DNA of 44,872 nt from Clostridia bacterium (GCA_910575405.1 CAJTER010000007.1:1-44872), one strand, 5' to 3'. Positions 1 to 8,631 are shown, counted from the stretch's first letter. Notes: generated from the letters alone by a model not told the origin. A program made the numbers and translations.

Positions 1-304
1 CCTCATCACGCCCATCGGTTTTGCGCCTGGCATTGGAATTTGGATTCCGTTTGTAGGTAACCGTTGCATCCAATCCCTGATCTCTGTAGTCCTTTACGAT
101 GTTGGAAACAGTAGCTTTGCACACACCGTACGCATTCGCAAGTTGCATCTGTGTCAGGTGATTCGGATTATTCTCATTCAGTTCTAACAGGATTTGGCAT
201 CTTCGAAGGATGGTTTTGGAGATATCCTTGCTGCGAATCATAGATTGTAGCTTGTTTCTTTCTTCTTCGGATAGCGAAATAGGATATATTTTTGGTCTGG
301 CCAT
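1..304 (-). CDS. IS630-family transposase, N-terminal part (runs off the window)
   Basis: Reading the minus strand from an ATG at 302-304 gives 101 uninterrupted codons to the window edge, beginning MARPKIYPISLSEEERNKL. The region around residues 40-80 reads as a helix-turn-helix (LTQMQLANAYGVCKATVSNI), the DNA-binding head that opens IS630/Tc1-type transposases. The DDE catalytic domain would lie outside the window, so whether the element is intact or two-frame cannot be judged. A ribosome site AAAGGAGAG sits just upstream of the ATG, with a promoter 20-50 bases further up. It is transcribed in the same direction as pseC and lies directly downstream of it, so the element marks the left edge of the glycan genes. 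The family call rests on recall of the N-terminal pattern, not on a search. Confidence 0.75.
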   Translation of the reverse strand, partial: MARPKIYPISLSEEERNKLQSMIRSKDISKTILRRCQILLELNENNPNHLTQMQLANAYGVCKATVSNIVKDYRDQGLDATVTYKRNPNSNARRKTDGRDE

Positions 305-325
305 GGTATCTCTCCTTTTTCTTTT

Positions 326-354
326 ATGATACCACATATTACCATATTTATCAA
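326..354 (-). promoter_or_regulatory. sigma-A-type promoter of the transposase
   Basis: On the minus strand TTGATA (349-354) and TATCAT (326-331) are separated by exactly 17 bases, close to the vegetative consensus. It points at the transposase ATG at 304. The element end is probably in the 100 bases between this and the pseC stop at 407, where a TAGTGTAGTGTCGG-like sequence occurs, but the matching end is outside the window. Confidence 0.55.
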
Positions 355-406
355 GCCGACACTACACTAGGTTTCTATTAGGAAGAGCATTTATTTCCGG
401 TATTGC

Positions 407-1531
407 TTATTTTATATATTCAGTTACTTTCTCAATCACATAGTCCTGCTGCTCTTCTGTCAGATCTGGATAAAGAGGCAAGGTAAGAGCCCTTTCATAA
501 AAGCCTTCTGCATTGGGGCAGAAGCAGCCCGCATAACCGCAGCTCTGATAATACGGATGCCTGTAAACCGGTATATAATGGACATTCACTCCGATTCCTG
601 CTTCCCTAAGCTGCTCAAACATCCTCTCTCGGCGTTCCTCCGGAACCTGGATCATATACAGGTGCCATCCGCTCTCCGCATCTTCTAGCTCTTCTGGTGT
701 CTGTATCCCCTCTACTGTGGCAAAGGCTTCATTATAGCGTTCTGCAAGTCCCTTCCTCCTTTGCAGGAAGCCCTCCAGCTTTTTCATCTGACTGATTCCC
801 AGGGCACAAGCTATATCCGTAATCCGATAGTTATAGCCTAGTTCCAGCTGTTCATAATACCAGGCTCCCTCCTGCTCCCTCAGGAGATCCACTTCCCGGG
901 TAATCCCGTGGCTTCGGAACAGCAGCAGTCTCTCATACAGTTCCCTACTGCTAGTGGTCACAACTCCTCCCTCTCCTGTGGTCACGGGTTTTACCGGATG
1001 AAAGCTGAAACAGGTCATGTGGGAGAGACTTCCGATTCGTCTTCCACGATACTGGGCCCCCAAGGCATGGGCTCCGTCTTCAATCACCATCAGCTCCTGT
1101 TCTTCTGCAATCTTGCCAATAGCCTCCATATCGCAGGGTCGGCCGGTGTAATGTACCGGCAGAATGGCTTTGGTCTTTGGGGTAATATGTGTTTCAATCT
1201 CCACCGGGTCGATGTTGTAAGTCTGCGGGTCAATGTCCGCAAAGACTGGCCTGCCTCCACAATATAGCACACAGTTGGCCGAAGCTGCGAAGGTCAGGGG
1301 GGTGGTGATGACTTCGTCTCCCACTCCGATTCCCGCTGCAAGGCAGGCAATGTGAAGAGCTGCGGTACCGCTGCTGACAGCAACTGCGTATTGGGCCCCT
1401 GTATAGTCTGCCATCTTCTGTTCAAATTCTGCGATTCTTGGTCCTGTAGTTAGGTAGTCAGATTTCAGGACTTCCACTACAGCCTGGATATCTCCCTCAT
1501 CTATGGATTGTTTTCCGTATGGGATATACAT
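407..1531 (-). CDS. pseC: UDP-4-amino-4,6-dideoxy-N-acetyl-L-altrosamine transaminase
   Basis: A 374-residue DegT/DnrJ/EryC1-family aminotransferase. It would transfer an amino group from glutamate to C4 of the 4-keto sugar made by PseB, the second step of pseudaminic-acid synthesis in the cytoplasm. Visible signatures are the N-terminal IPYGKQSIDEGDIQAVVEVL, the PLP-phosphate loop SSGTAALH, the aspartate segment VIEDGAHALGA and the Schiff-base lysine in SFHPVKPVTTGEGG. The ATG at 1529-1531 is chosen because AGGAAAGGAG lies about 8 bases upstream; a TTG nine codons further up has no ribosome site. It is the last gene of the pse operon, after the formyltransferase. The FHPVKxVTTGEGG pattern is typical of PseC rather than of ArnB or the RfbH in this window. 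Confidence 0.9.
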   Translation of the reverse strand: MYIPYGKQSIDEGDIQAVVEVLKSDYLTTGPRIAEFEQKMADYTGAQYAVAVSSGTAALHIACLAAGIGVGDEVITTPLTFAASANCVLYCGGRPVFADIDPQTYNIDPVEIETHITPKTKAILPVHYTGRPCDMEAIGKIAEEQELMVIEDGAHALGAQYRGRRIGSLSHMTCFSFHPVKPVTTGEGGVVTTSSRELYERLLLFRSHGITREVDLLREQEGAWYYEQLELGYNYRITDIACALGISQMKKLEGFLQRRKGLAERYNEAFATVEGIQTPEELEDAESGWHLYMIQVPEERRERMFEQLREAGIGVNVHYIPVYRHPYYQSCGYAGCFCPNAEGFYERALTLPLYPDLTEEQQDYVIEKVTEYIK

Positions 1532-1566
1532 GATACTCTCCTTTCCTGGCCTTGACAAACTGCTTT

Positions 1567-2262
1567 TCAGATTCTTTTCTGTACTGCTTGATATGTGTTT
1601 AAAAATTCTGCAATATTTGTGTCCCAGGTAAAAGGCACGCTTTTCTGCAAATCTTCTAACTCTTTTTTACAGTGATACGTTCCGCTCCCCGTCTGCTTTT
1701 GCGGCATCAGCCTGCCGATTTTCATATCTTCCCAGTACTTCATGAACAAGATCTGAATTTCACGATTCAGGGTCTCATAAGTGGAAGCAAAGGTTTCCTT
1801 CTGCACATCAAAAAACAGCTCTTTCTGTATCAGAATATTTCCAGTGTCCAAACTGGCATCCACCTGATGGATGGTAACTCCCTTTGGAGTATTGTCGATG
1901 AAACTCCATATGTTGGGGCTAAAGCCCCGGTTCCAGGGCAGCAGGGAAATATGGAGATTCACGCTCTTCCCCTGCATAAATGTAACAACATCAGGTGGTA
2001 TCAGAAAATTGTAATTGTAACTGACAATCCAGGAAAGGTTTCGCCCTTTCACATCCTCCAGACAGATTCGGGAGTCCATTGTCCGTACGAAAGGTTCTTT
2101 TTCCTGCAGAAAATGAAAGATTCGTTCTGCGTTGGGGTTATTCGTCAGTAGCAGCACACCGCCGGTATCCCCGCTTTCCACCGAAGAAGCCTCTTTTTTC
2201 TGGTACAGCGAACTTTCACAGTCATCTGCTTCCTGAGAAATCCTGGAACCCAATATAATCAT
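1567..2262 (-). CDS. formyltransferase-fold enzyme, probable amino-sugar N-formyltransferase (PseJ-like)
   Basis: A 231-residue protein with the core of the 10-formyltetrahydrofolate-dependent formyltransferase family. NLHISLLPWNRGFSPNIW carries the Asn and His of the N-x-H catalytic signature, and about 35 residues later VDASLDTGNILIQ carries the catalytic Asp. The N-terminal Rossmann strand VLLLTNNPNAERI is degenerate, and the protein is shorter than Met-tRNA formyltransferase (about 310), having no OB domain. Its place between pseC and the PIG-L gene suggests it formylates an amino group on the pseudaminic-acid precursor or the finished sugar. Because no PseH acetyltransferase is seen in the window, formylation of the PseC product is a reasonable inference. 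The ribosome site AAAAGGAG is about 8 bases before the ATG. Confidence 0.72.
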   Translation of the reverse strand: MIILGSRISQEADDCESSLYQKKEASSVESGDTGGVLLLTNNPNAERIFHFLQEKEPFVRTMDSRICLEDVKGRNLSWIVSYNYNFLIPPDVVTFMQGKSVNLHISLLPWNRGFSPNIWSFIDNTPKGVTIHQVDASLDTGNILIQKELFFDVQKETFASTYETLNREIQILFMKYWEDMKIGRLMPQKQTGSGTYHCKKELEDLQKSVPFTWDTNIAEFLNTYQAVQKRI

Positions 2263-2278
2263 AGTCTATACTCCTTTT

Positions 2279-2968
2279 TTATAGATGTTCTTTAATCATC
2301 CGTAGCAGCATAAAGGCTTCCGCAAATTCTCGGCCAATGATACTTCCGTATTTACGTGCAGATATCTGTATCCCTTCCAAGGAACGGGGGTGAGGAAACT
2401 CACATAGCTCGGATCCATAGCACCTCATGGCATCTAGCTTTGTCTGCATGAAAGGCTCTACAGCCTCAAATACACTGGGACAAAAAGGCTGCGTATAGGA
2501 AAAATTCCATTCAGTGGAAGAGAGGGTTTCAAAGGCATAGATTTCTTTCACTGGACTATTGCCTATAGGTCTTGCAGCCGTCAGCACGGCCTGGCTGGTC
2601 CTCTGATGATCAATATTTAGATCCCCTCCATGATGGGTGTACAAGACCTCTGGCGAAAATTCTCTTATGACCCCTTCCACATGTTTGACCAGATCCAGCA
2701 GGTCGACATGATCAAACCGATTGTCCGGGAAGTCTGCAAAGGATACCTGCTCATACCCGATGCATGCCGCTGCCGCCAAAGTATGCCGGTGCAGGTCTGT
2801 CACAGCCCCTTCCGGAGCTTCTCCCCGGCTTTCCCAACGGGAGGTCTGGCCTTCTCCCAAAATCAGGGCTCTCACCGTATCCCCCTGTGTCGCCCGCTTT
2901 GCAACGGTTGCTCCCACTCCCAGAATTTCATCATCTGGGTGGGCGGCCACAATCAATACCTTACTCAT
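2279..2968 (-). CDS. PIG-L/LmbE-family N-deacetylase
   Basis: A 229-residue zinc-dependent deacetylase fold. The N-terminus MSKVLIVAAHPDDEILGVGA holds the HPDDE metal/catalytic motif, and YTHHGGDLNIDHQRT near residue 110 holds the distal histidines (HxxDxNxDH). The family hydrolyses N-acetyl groups from GlcNAc-type substrates. Here the substrate is probably an acetamido group of a nonulosonic acid or its UDP-linked precursor, leaving a free amine for another acyl group. The ATG at 2966-2968 is preferred over an upstream start because GGGGGAAG precedes it and it overlaps the pseG stop as ATGA, which suggests coupled translation. Family assignment is firm; substrate is inferred from the operon. 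Confidence 0.85.
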   Translation of the reverse strand: MSKVLIVAAHPDDEILGVGATVAKRATQGDTVRALILGEGQTSRWESRGEAPEGAVTDLHRHTLAAAACIGYEQVSFADFPDNRFDHVDLLDLVKHVEGVIREFSPEVLYTHHGGDLNIDHQRTSQAVLTAARPIGNSPVKEIYAFETLSSTEWNFSYTQPFCPSVFEAVEPFMQTKLDAMRCYGSELCEFPHPRSLEGIQISARKYGSIIGREFAEAFMLLRMIKEHL

Positions 2969-4002
2969 TTTCTTCCCCCTTTTTTCCCTCCTAAAAAAGC
3001 CTTGATCTGTTCTGCAACATTTATCGTACCATCTCCACACACTGTTTCCTGGGCTTTTTGGCTCATCTTTGTACGTGCCTGTACCGCCCCCATGCTCTGT
3101 ATCTTCTCCGTAAATTCCTGTTCGTCAAAGGCCGAAAAACGTCCCCCCGGAAGACTGCACCCTTCTTTCCAGATTTCCCAGGCCACATGGAGCTGATCTT
3201 CTGCCAGGATATAACTAATAGACGGCGTTCCGGTAATGGCCAGTTCGTACAAGGTGCTACCTCCTCCCGTTACAAACAGATCTGCATCCAGCATGCATTC
3301 CCTCATATTGGCATTTTGATGGAGGGTTACCGGATACATCTCTAAAGTTTTAATGTAATCCAGTTCAAAATCTGCCCCAACGATAACGTGGAACTGGAGT
3401 TTGGGTAACTGCTGTTCTGCTGCCTGCAGGATCCGCTGGCAGAAATTCAACGGATCCGCTCCCCCAGATGTCAGATACACCTTTTGAAGCCGACTTCTAA
3501 TGCACCTTGTAGGAAAAGCCTGAAACTCCTTGCGTAGCAGTATGTATGTTCCTCCCAAAAGCTGAATGGGAACAGAGCCGTAGTCTGCCTTTGTCCCGTA
3601 CAGATTTCCGTTTACCACAATATCTGCAGGAATCCTTCTCCCCATCCCATCGTCAATGCAAACCAGGCAGGAAACCCAGTCTCTCAGAGCTTTGAAATAC
3701 TCATCACCAGCTCCATAATGATCCACAATCAGGCAGTCCATATGACACTCCTGCAGCACCTGTTTCATTTCCTCCACTTCATCTTCAATCCCCGAGACTT
3801 GATACCCCTCTGCCGAGGCTATCCCCCCCTGTTTTAGATATTGGACCTCATAAGAGATCTCCTGCGGGAGTCTGTTCCTGCAAAGAAAGGACACGGACGC
3901 CTGGTGATCTTCGGTCAGACGTTCTGCTAGAGACAAACAGCGCATCAGGTGCCCCAGACCGATGGACGGCCCAGTATCTAGCCGGATTGCAATCTTTTTC
4001 AT
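2965..4002 (-). CDS. pseG: UDP-2,4-diacetamido-2,4,6-trideoxy-L-altropyranose hydrolase
   Basis: A 345-residue GT-B-like hydrolase that removes UDP from the doubly N-acylated 6-deoxy-altrose before condensation by PseI. The N-terminal IAIRLDTGPSIGLGHLMRCL matches the PseG pattern I-R-x-D-x-G-x-x-x-G-x-G-H-x-x-R-C with the catalytic His. The C-terminal half has the nucleotide-binding turns YLTSGGADPLN and FVTGGGSTLYELAITGTP. Most family members carry RADAS where this one has RLDTG, a modest deviation. It overlaps the upstream amidohydrolase by four bases and the downstream deacetylase by four, so it is the middle of a tightly coupled set. AGAGGGAAAG stands in front of the ATG. Confidence 0.88.
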   Translation of the reverse strand: MKKIAIRLDTGPSIGLGHLMRCLSLAERLTEDHQASVSFLCRNRLPQEISYEVQYLKQGGIASAEGYQVSGIEDEVEEMKQVLQECHMDCLIVDHYGAGDEYFKALRDWVSCLVCIDDGMGRRIPADIVVNGNLYGTKADYGSVPIQLLGGTYILLRKEFQAFPTRCIRSRLQKVYLTSGGADPLNFCQRILQAAEQQLPKLQFHVIVGADFELDYIKTLEMYPVTLHQNANMRECMLDADLFVTGGGSTLYELAITGTPSISYILAEDQLHVAWEIWKEGCSLPGGRFSAFDEQEFTEKIQSMGAVQARTKMSQKAQETVCGDGTINVAEQIKAFLGGKKGGRK

Positions 4003-4772
4003 AGGCTTTCCCTCTCTGTCAGATACGCATCATAAAACGCCTCAAAATTCCCGTAAAGCAGTTTCTCCCGGTTCTCTGGGCTCACACCGTATACTTTGCA
4101 AAAACGGTCGAAGTATTTCAGTGCTTCTTCCAAGCTGTGATACGGATAGTCAGAGCCCCAGAAGATCCGTTCATAATTGCTTTGTTTCATGACAAAATGC
4201 AAATCCTCTATTACATGGGAGCCCCACCAGTAGGGAATAGTAAAGCTGATATCCATATACAGGTTGGGATATTCGCACATAAGGGACCAGGTATCCAGCT
4301 GTCGCACCATGCCGCCATGGGCCACAATCAGAGGATTTTCAAACCCTGCCTGCAATACTGCTGCCGCCAGCTCTACACCGTTGGTTCGGTAGACGTCTTT
4401 AGAGCCGTAGGCACCGCAGATGGTCAGGATCATTGCGTGCTTCTGTACTTTTTCTGCATAATCGCATATAGCATCAAAGTCCTCGTAGAAAATCTGCTGT
4501 TCATAGGGTAGAAGCTTGACGATTTTTACCCCGTGACTACAGACATCTTCCAATTTTTTGTCGATAGATGGATCCTGAGGGTTCAGGGCTATAGCTGGGA
4601 TGAGGGAATCGCCAAAATCCTGGGCGAAATTCCGGTCAGTGTAGTCCTTCTCATCGATCAAGTATAAAATGCCTCTCGTGATATCTTGCGCCTGCATGGC
4701 GTTTTTCAGCTCCGCTATCTGACTGCTGTTCTCGTCCTTTGTAAAGTGACAATGTATATGTGCATCGATCAT
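3999..4772 (-). CDS. amidohydrolase-2 family TIM-barrel hydrolase
   Basis: A 257-residue protein of the amidohydrolase-related (ACMSD-like) family. It begins MIDAHIHCHF, giving the HxH metal site of strand 1, has LIVAHGGMVRQLD around residue 160 for the strand-6 histidine, and ends with the strand-8 aspartate motif IFWGSDYPYH. Members hydrolyse or decarboxylate small ring or acid substrates using a divalent metal. The reaction here is unknown. It is not a usual pseudaminic-acid enzyme, yet it is translationally coupled (ATGA) to pseG, so it probably acts on an intermediate, a side product or an acyl substituent. GGAAGGGAG precedes the ATG. The 228 bases upstream hold no intact gene, only an out-of-frame open stretch described with the methyltransferase remnant. 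Confidence 0.75.
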   Translation of the reverse strand: MIDAHIHCHFTKDENSSQIAELKNAMQAQDITRGILYLIDEKDYTDRNFAQDFGDSLIPAIALNPQDPSIDKKLEDVCSHGVKIVKLLPYEQQIFYEDFDAICDYAEKVQKHAMILTICGAYGSKDVYRTNGVELAAAVLQAGFENPLIVAHGGMVRQLDTWSLMCEYPNLYMDISFTIPYWWGSHVIEDLHFVMKQSNYERIFWGSDYPYHSLEEALKYFDRFCKVYGVSPENREKLLYGNFEAFYDAYLTERESL

Positions 4773-5000
4773 GTTTTTTCTCCCTTCCTGTATTTTTTTC
4801 TGAGCTCTGCATGATCCTGTCCACAGATATTCAAATTCTCTGCTTATGATAAAAATTTACATTCTACTCCTTATCGATAGAATAATCAGGAGTGTAGTGC
4901 CTCATAAGACTACGCATAGGCTCTTTCAAGGTCTTTGTGATTCTTTCCACACAGCAGTAGTCCGAACCAGATGATAAAGATCTCTACCTTTGTCAGATTG

Positions 5001-5450
5001 CTACTTTCCCAACCTGGAATTTTTTACAACTCCCATCATTTCATGAAGTTGAGAGAGTACTAACTGAAACCTCTCTCTGTTGCGGGCTATTTGGGAAATC
5101 CCCTCTGTCAGAAGCGATTTTCCAATTACATAGCTGGAAACCGCAAAGAGGTTTTCTAGCTGCTCTATGCTTTTCTTTTTATATACACCAGCAAAAGTAA
5201 ACTTTCTGGACGCATGGGTTCGGCTTATCTCCAGCAGCTCAAATCCTGCTCTGCACATTAACCTGGTCAGGCTTTCAGGGGTAAAGTGATTGATGTGTTC
5301 CGCCAGCTCCAGCGGATGCGCTTCTATGTAATGCTCATATTTCATTCCCTGCCTTGTAGCAGATATCGTTTTTATCCGCTCAATAGCATCGCTGGTGCAG
5401 ATCGGGCAGTTTCGATTTTTATAAGTATAAGTATATAATGGCTTTTTCAT
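5001..5450 (-). pseudogene. internally deleted sugar methyltransferase remnant
   Basis: A 149-residue frame with a clear start (GGAGG seven bases before an ATG at 5448-5450). The N-terminus CPICTSDAIERI resembles the zinc-binding head of C-methyltransferase-type proteins. It then jumps at about residue 40 into a segment (HPLELAEHINHFTPESLTRL, then RAGFELLEI) that normally lies at the end of the class I SAM-methyltransferase domain. The intervening SAM-binding Rossmann core, including any GxGxG loop, is absent. Just past the stop, another frame stays open to a TAG at 4910-4912, ending GKNHKDLERAYA, which looks like a displaced C-terminal tail. I read this as an in-frame deletion plus a frameshift in a former methyltransferase of about 400 residues; a short functional protein cannot be excluded. 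Confidence 0.55.
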
Positions 5451-5510
5451 GTTCAATCCTCCATCAGGATGCACTGGCCCATCTCATATACACCCATAAT
5501 TGGTGTATCT

Positions 5511-6761
5511 CTATGCAGGCCCCTTTAGTACTCCCCCCCCCCGACATTTTTTTACAGATTTTTTAATTTCATGGAATTTAGGTACAGAAGGATATAGCGT
5601 CTCGTCCTTTTGCTGAATTTGAGGGCTCTCTTCCATCAGGGTATGAATCAGATCCGTTTCGCCGGATTCTAAAAAAGAGATAGCCTTTTCTAAAAACTCT
5701 ATGTCTGCCGATCTGTCGCCTGACAGCTCATGGATGACAAGTCCCAGTCTCACAGGCAGACGGCGCTTCATGACTCCCTGTATACTGCCGCTTACTTCTT
5801 TGCTCCAGGTATTGCAGTCTTTGCAGCAGTACCCGATCTCGTCCAGATATTTCATATCTCCCAGTAAGCTGGCCTTTCTAAAGCCAAGAGCCTTTCTCGA
5901 ATTGAGAATTTCACCCAAGGTTTTTTCCTTTATGTTCCCAATGGAATATTTCCCTGAAAAATCCTCCGGACAAGGATTGACCGTTCCATCTGCATTTACT
6001 TTTACCGTGATCCAGGGGGATGCACATGGCCTGTAATCCTCACTTTTCATCGCAAATTCTTTTATTCCCTTTGAATCTGTCTGCAGGCTCAGCAGCGTTC
6101 CCTCATAGTAATTGTCAATGGGCATTCTTTTCCAGAATTCTTTTGTTCGTTCTGCGAATTCTCTCCCATCCTCAATAGTTACAGTAGAAATGCAGATATA
6201 AACTGGAGCCCCAGAGAGCCGTACTTCTCGGATAAACTGTAAAATCTGAAGAAGAGTCCGTTCAAATCGTACTCCCTCCATGACCCGCTCATCCGTGTCC
6301 TTATCCAAGGACTGAAAGGAAATCTGTACCCGGGATATCCCGCTGTTCATCAGTTTTGTTCGATTGGTCTCATTCAGAGTACAGCCATTGGTGATGACGG
6401 ATACAAACATGCCCCTGCGGCTGGCATAGGAAACCATATCATAGAAACAGGGATTTAGGGTCGGTTCTCCATTTCCAGTAAGTGTAAGATAAGTCCCCTC
6501 TGGCAGGCTGTCGATAGTCCTCTGGAAAGTCTCCATATCTAGCATGGCAAAATCCCTGTTCATGTTTTCCCTCGCGCAAAAGGCACAATTGAGATTACAC
6601 CGGTTCGTTGGTTCCATATATACATTCAGTAGCGATTCCACTTTCAGCTCATCGTCCTTTATCACCTCTGGATGCTCTTTTATTTCCAGAAGATGTTTTA
6701 GCTCTGCATACGTTTCCAGATAGAGTCCGGTGATCGTATTCGCTCTGTATTTGTCAAACAT
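5511..6761 (-). CDS. radical SAM/SPASM enzyme with a G10 tract near its 3' end
   Basis: A 416-residue radical SAM protein. The cluster motif CNLNCAFC is near residue 54, TLTGNGEPTLNP corresponds to the GGE strand, and VITNGCTLN and RVQISFQSLD follow in barrel order. An auxiliary-cluster SPASM segment lies at about residues 260-320: PCPEDFSGKYSIGN, then CCKDC. Such enzymes use S-adenosylmethionine and a [4Fe-4S] cluster to start radical chemistry, often on peptides or sugars; the substrate here is unknown. It sits in the pse operon between a methyltransferase and a methyltransferase remnant. AGAGGAGAG precedes the ATG. Unlike the radical SAM genes at 18-32 kb it lacks the extra Rossmann-like module. 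Its last 10 codons run through ten G residues. Confidence 0.88.
   Translation of the reverse strand: MFDKYRANTITGLYLETYAELKHLLEIKEHPEVIKDDELKVESLLNVYMEPTNRCNLNCAFCARENMNRDFAMLDMETFQRTIDSLPEGTYLTLTGNGEPTLNPCFYDMVSYASRRGMFVSVITNGCTLNETNRTKLMNSGISRVQISFQSLDKDTDERVMEGVRFERTLLQILQFIREVRLSGAPVYICISTVTIEDGREFAERTKEFWKRMPIDNYYEGTLLSLQTDSKGIKEFAMKSEDYRPCASPWITVKVNADGTVNPCPEDFSGKYSIGNIKEKTLGEILNSRKALGFRKASLLGDMKYLDEIGYCCKDCNTWSKEVSGSIQGVMKRRLPVRLGLVIHELSGDRSADIEFLEKAISFLESGETDLIHTLMEESPQIQQKDETLYPSVPKFHEIKKSVKKCRGGGVLKGPA
5533..5542 (-). repeat. G10 homopolymer inside the radical SAM gene
   Basis: Ten consecutive C on the plus strand, G10 in the coding sense, lie eight codons before the stop of the radical SAM gene. 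One base fewer gives a stop after only two new codons; one base more extends the protein by about 14 codons into the spacer before the methyltransferase remnant. Tracts of this kind are classical slippage sites, but they also attract sequencing error. Confidence 0.8.
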
Positions 6762-6775
6762 ATCCGCTCTCCTCT

Positions 6776-7420
6776 TTATTCCTTATATAGCAGAAGGGTT
6801 CCCTCTGTTTGGGGGATCGGCCTGTAGTTATGAATCAGTTTTACATGATCCGTAAGGGTAAATGCCAGTTCCAAAAGCTCTTTTGGATCGTGGTAATAAA
6901 CAAAGTCCTCTTTTGGATAAGCCTTTGTCCTATAAGTACTCAGAAAGTCCATGGACAAAATTTCTTTTGTTTTAGCAAATGCAATCTGCAGAAAGTCTTT
7001 TGTATAGTCGAAATTATCCATGTACCGCAGTCTCAGATTCAGGGTTCCTGTGGTTACAACAATATCGGCTGTTGGCAGCCGCTCCGGCTCCAGCATCACG
7101 TTGGCATGAAGAAAGCTCGCCTCAGGATACGTTCTTTCACAGCAGACAACAAATTCCGGAATCAGATCCACACCAAGATACTGGCAGGAAACACCTCTGC
7201 TTTTTAAATACCCGTAAAAGTCCGCGAACCCACAGCCAAGGTCCATGACGGTTTTATCCTGAAAATCAATCTGTTCACAGAGCACCTGAAACCGCTCTTC
7301 CTGATCCTGACTGCACCCCCATCCTAATGCCCTAGGCGTCTGTCCCTCTCTTTGAAATCTGGTCTGATAGCGCTCTAAGGCTTCCTGCTCCAACCTTTTA
7401 TAAAGCTCCTGTCTGTTCAT
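6776..7420 (-). CDS. class I SAM-dependent methyltransferase
   Basis: A 214-residue protein with the SAM-binding motif I VMDLGCGFADFYGYL around residue 58 and the acidic motif II LGVDLIPEFV. A third strand TADIVVTTGTLN stands in the position of motif IV. It would methylate a sugar hydroxyl or carboxyl, or an acyl substituent; the acceptor is not evident. The ATG at 7418-7420 shares one base with the TGA of the ATP-grasp gene (TGATG), and AGAGG is about 8 bases upstream; a GTG one codon earlier is the alternative. Its neighbours are the ATP-grasp ligase upstream and a radical SAM enzyme downstream, so it belongs to the tailoring part of the pse operon. Confidence 0.8.
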   Translation of the reverse strand: MNRQELYKRLEQEALERYQTRFQREGQTPRALGWGCSQDQEERFQVLCEQIDFQDKTVMDLGCGFADFYGYLKSRGVSCQYLGVDLIPEFVVCCERTYPEASFLHANVMLEPERLPTADIVVTTGTLNLRLRYMDNFDYTKDFLQIAFAKTKEILSMDFLSTYRTKAYPKEDFVYYHDPKELLELAFTLTDHVKLIHNYRPIPQTEGTLLLYKE

Positions 7421-8631
7421 CACACATTCCTCTCATTTAGTTGAAAACAGTCTTCTGCACCCTGGCAGTAAACCTGTTCCAGTTTTGTTCCGATCTTCAG
7501 CAGGGTTTCAAAGGAAGCGCCGGAAAGAATTGCTACTCCGTGCCGTCCAATGGCCGCTTCCTTCTTCACATCTGCATATTCACGCCGGCGGTTTATAAAA
7601 ATCGCCCTGCATTCCTCATCCATTTGCGGCAGATACTCTGTAATGGGGCTGTCTCCCTTGAAATCCAGAAAGTAAATGATAGATTTACAGCTGTACGTTT
7701 GATGGCACCGGACTTCTGCGGTCTTTCCCATTGCCAGGTCAAGAAGCGCATTACAGTAATCAATCCCGGTAATATGCTGCAGCACCAGGTTGGACGTATA
7801 CACTCCGCCGCCCCGATTGGCAGCTTCCAAAAAGTAGAGGCGTTCCGTTCCTTCTTCTATGATAAATTCAAGATGGACAAAGCCAAAATTCATCCCAACT
7901 GCAGAAACCACTTCCCCGGCATTCTCCTTAATTTGCCGGAACAGATCCTCTGGAAAGCATCCTGGGTAATAGACGACTTTTGCCAGATTGGGGTTTTGCG
8001 GGTACATCTCCTTATTGGATGATGCAATGAATTCATAGCCTCTACTGTCACAAAATCCATCTGCTGTAAGGACCTGTCCCATGATGCATTGTTCTACCAG
8101 GCACATTCTTGAATGAGAGTTTGCCACTCCGGATAGCCAGGCTTTGCCAAGTTCCCTTTCGCTCTGCACTTTGGAAACACCAATGCTCCCGCGATTATCG
8201 ATCGGTTTTACCATAACCGGATACCCCATCTTTTTAGCAGCAGTCTTTGCCATTTCCAGGTTCCAGCATAACTCATATTCCGGCTGTAAGACGCAGGAAC
8301 GACCAACATACTTTCTCTGCAAAAACTTGTTGTTTGTTATGGTCTGGACTGCAAGGGAAGGCCCATAGAGCCGGTATTTTTCCGCTAAGTACGCCACTGC
8401 ATACATAGAATAATCGCATTCGTCTGCCGTAAGATAGTGGGGCTGTTCCTGTTTTACAATGCATTCCAACAGCTCTAAGTCCCGGCTGTCTGCTTCAAAA
8501 ACCTTGTCAGCTGGTATCTTTTCTTTGTCCCATGTGGTGGTCGCAATGGTATACAATCCGCGCTCTCTTGCTTTCTGAACCAGTGGAAGCTGTTCCCAAC
8601 CTGCTCCAATGATTAATATCTTCTCTTTCAA
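7420..8631 (-). CDS. ATP-grasp ligase
   Basis: About 403 residues. An N-terminal pre-ATP-grasp Rossmann strand (KILIIGAGWEQLPLVQKA) is followed by the ATP-grasp signature MVKPIDNRGSIGVSKV near residue 145. The metal-binding C-terminal motif is FVHLEFIIEEG, then FLEAANRGGG. The family joins a carboxylate, through an acyl-phosphate, to an amine or similar nucleophile, as in carbamoyl-phosphate synthase or amino-acid ligases. In this operon it could attach an amino or hydroxy acid to an amine of the nonulosonic acid; that is inference. The start is uncertain: the gene upstream ends at 8648, so the long upstream extension is not real, and a TTG at 8629-8631 preceded by AGAAGGGA is the best fit. 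Confidence 0.72.
   Translation of the reverse strand: MKEKILIIGAGWEQLPLVQKARERGLYTIATTTWDKEKIPADKVFEADSRDLELLECIVKQEQPHYLTADECDYSMYAVAYLAEKYRLYGPSLAVQTITNNKFLQRKYVGRSCVLQPEYELCWNLEMAKTAAKKMGYPVMVKPIDNRGSIGVSKVQSERELGKAWLSGVANSHSRMCLVEQCIMGQVLTADGFCDSRGYEFIASSNKEMYPQNPNLAKVVYYPGCFPEDLFRQIKENAGEVVSAVGMNFGFVHLEFIIEEGTERLYFLEAANRGGGVYTSNLVLQHITGIDYCNALLDLAMGKTAEVRCHQTYSCKSIIYFLDFKGDSPITEYLPQMDEECRAIFINRRREYADVKKEAAIGRHGVAILSGASFETLLKIGTKLEQVYCQGAEDCFQLNERNV

Noticed and set aside
4860-4900. Hairpin ACTCCT...AGGAGT near 4.88 kb as a terminator
   Set aside because: Only six base pairs with a 16-base loop and a weak T stretch; not convincing.
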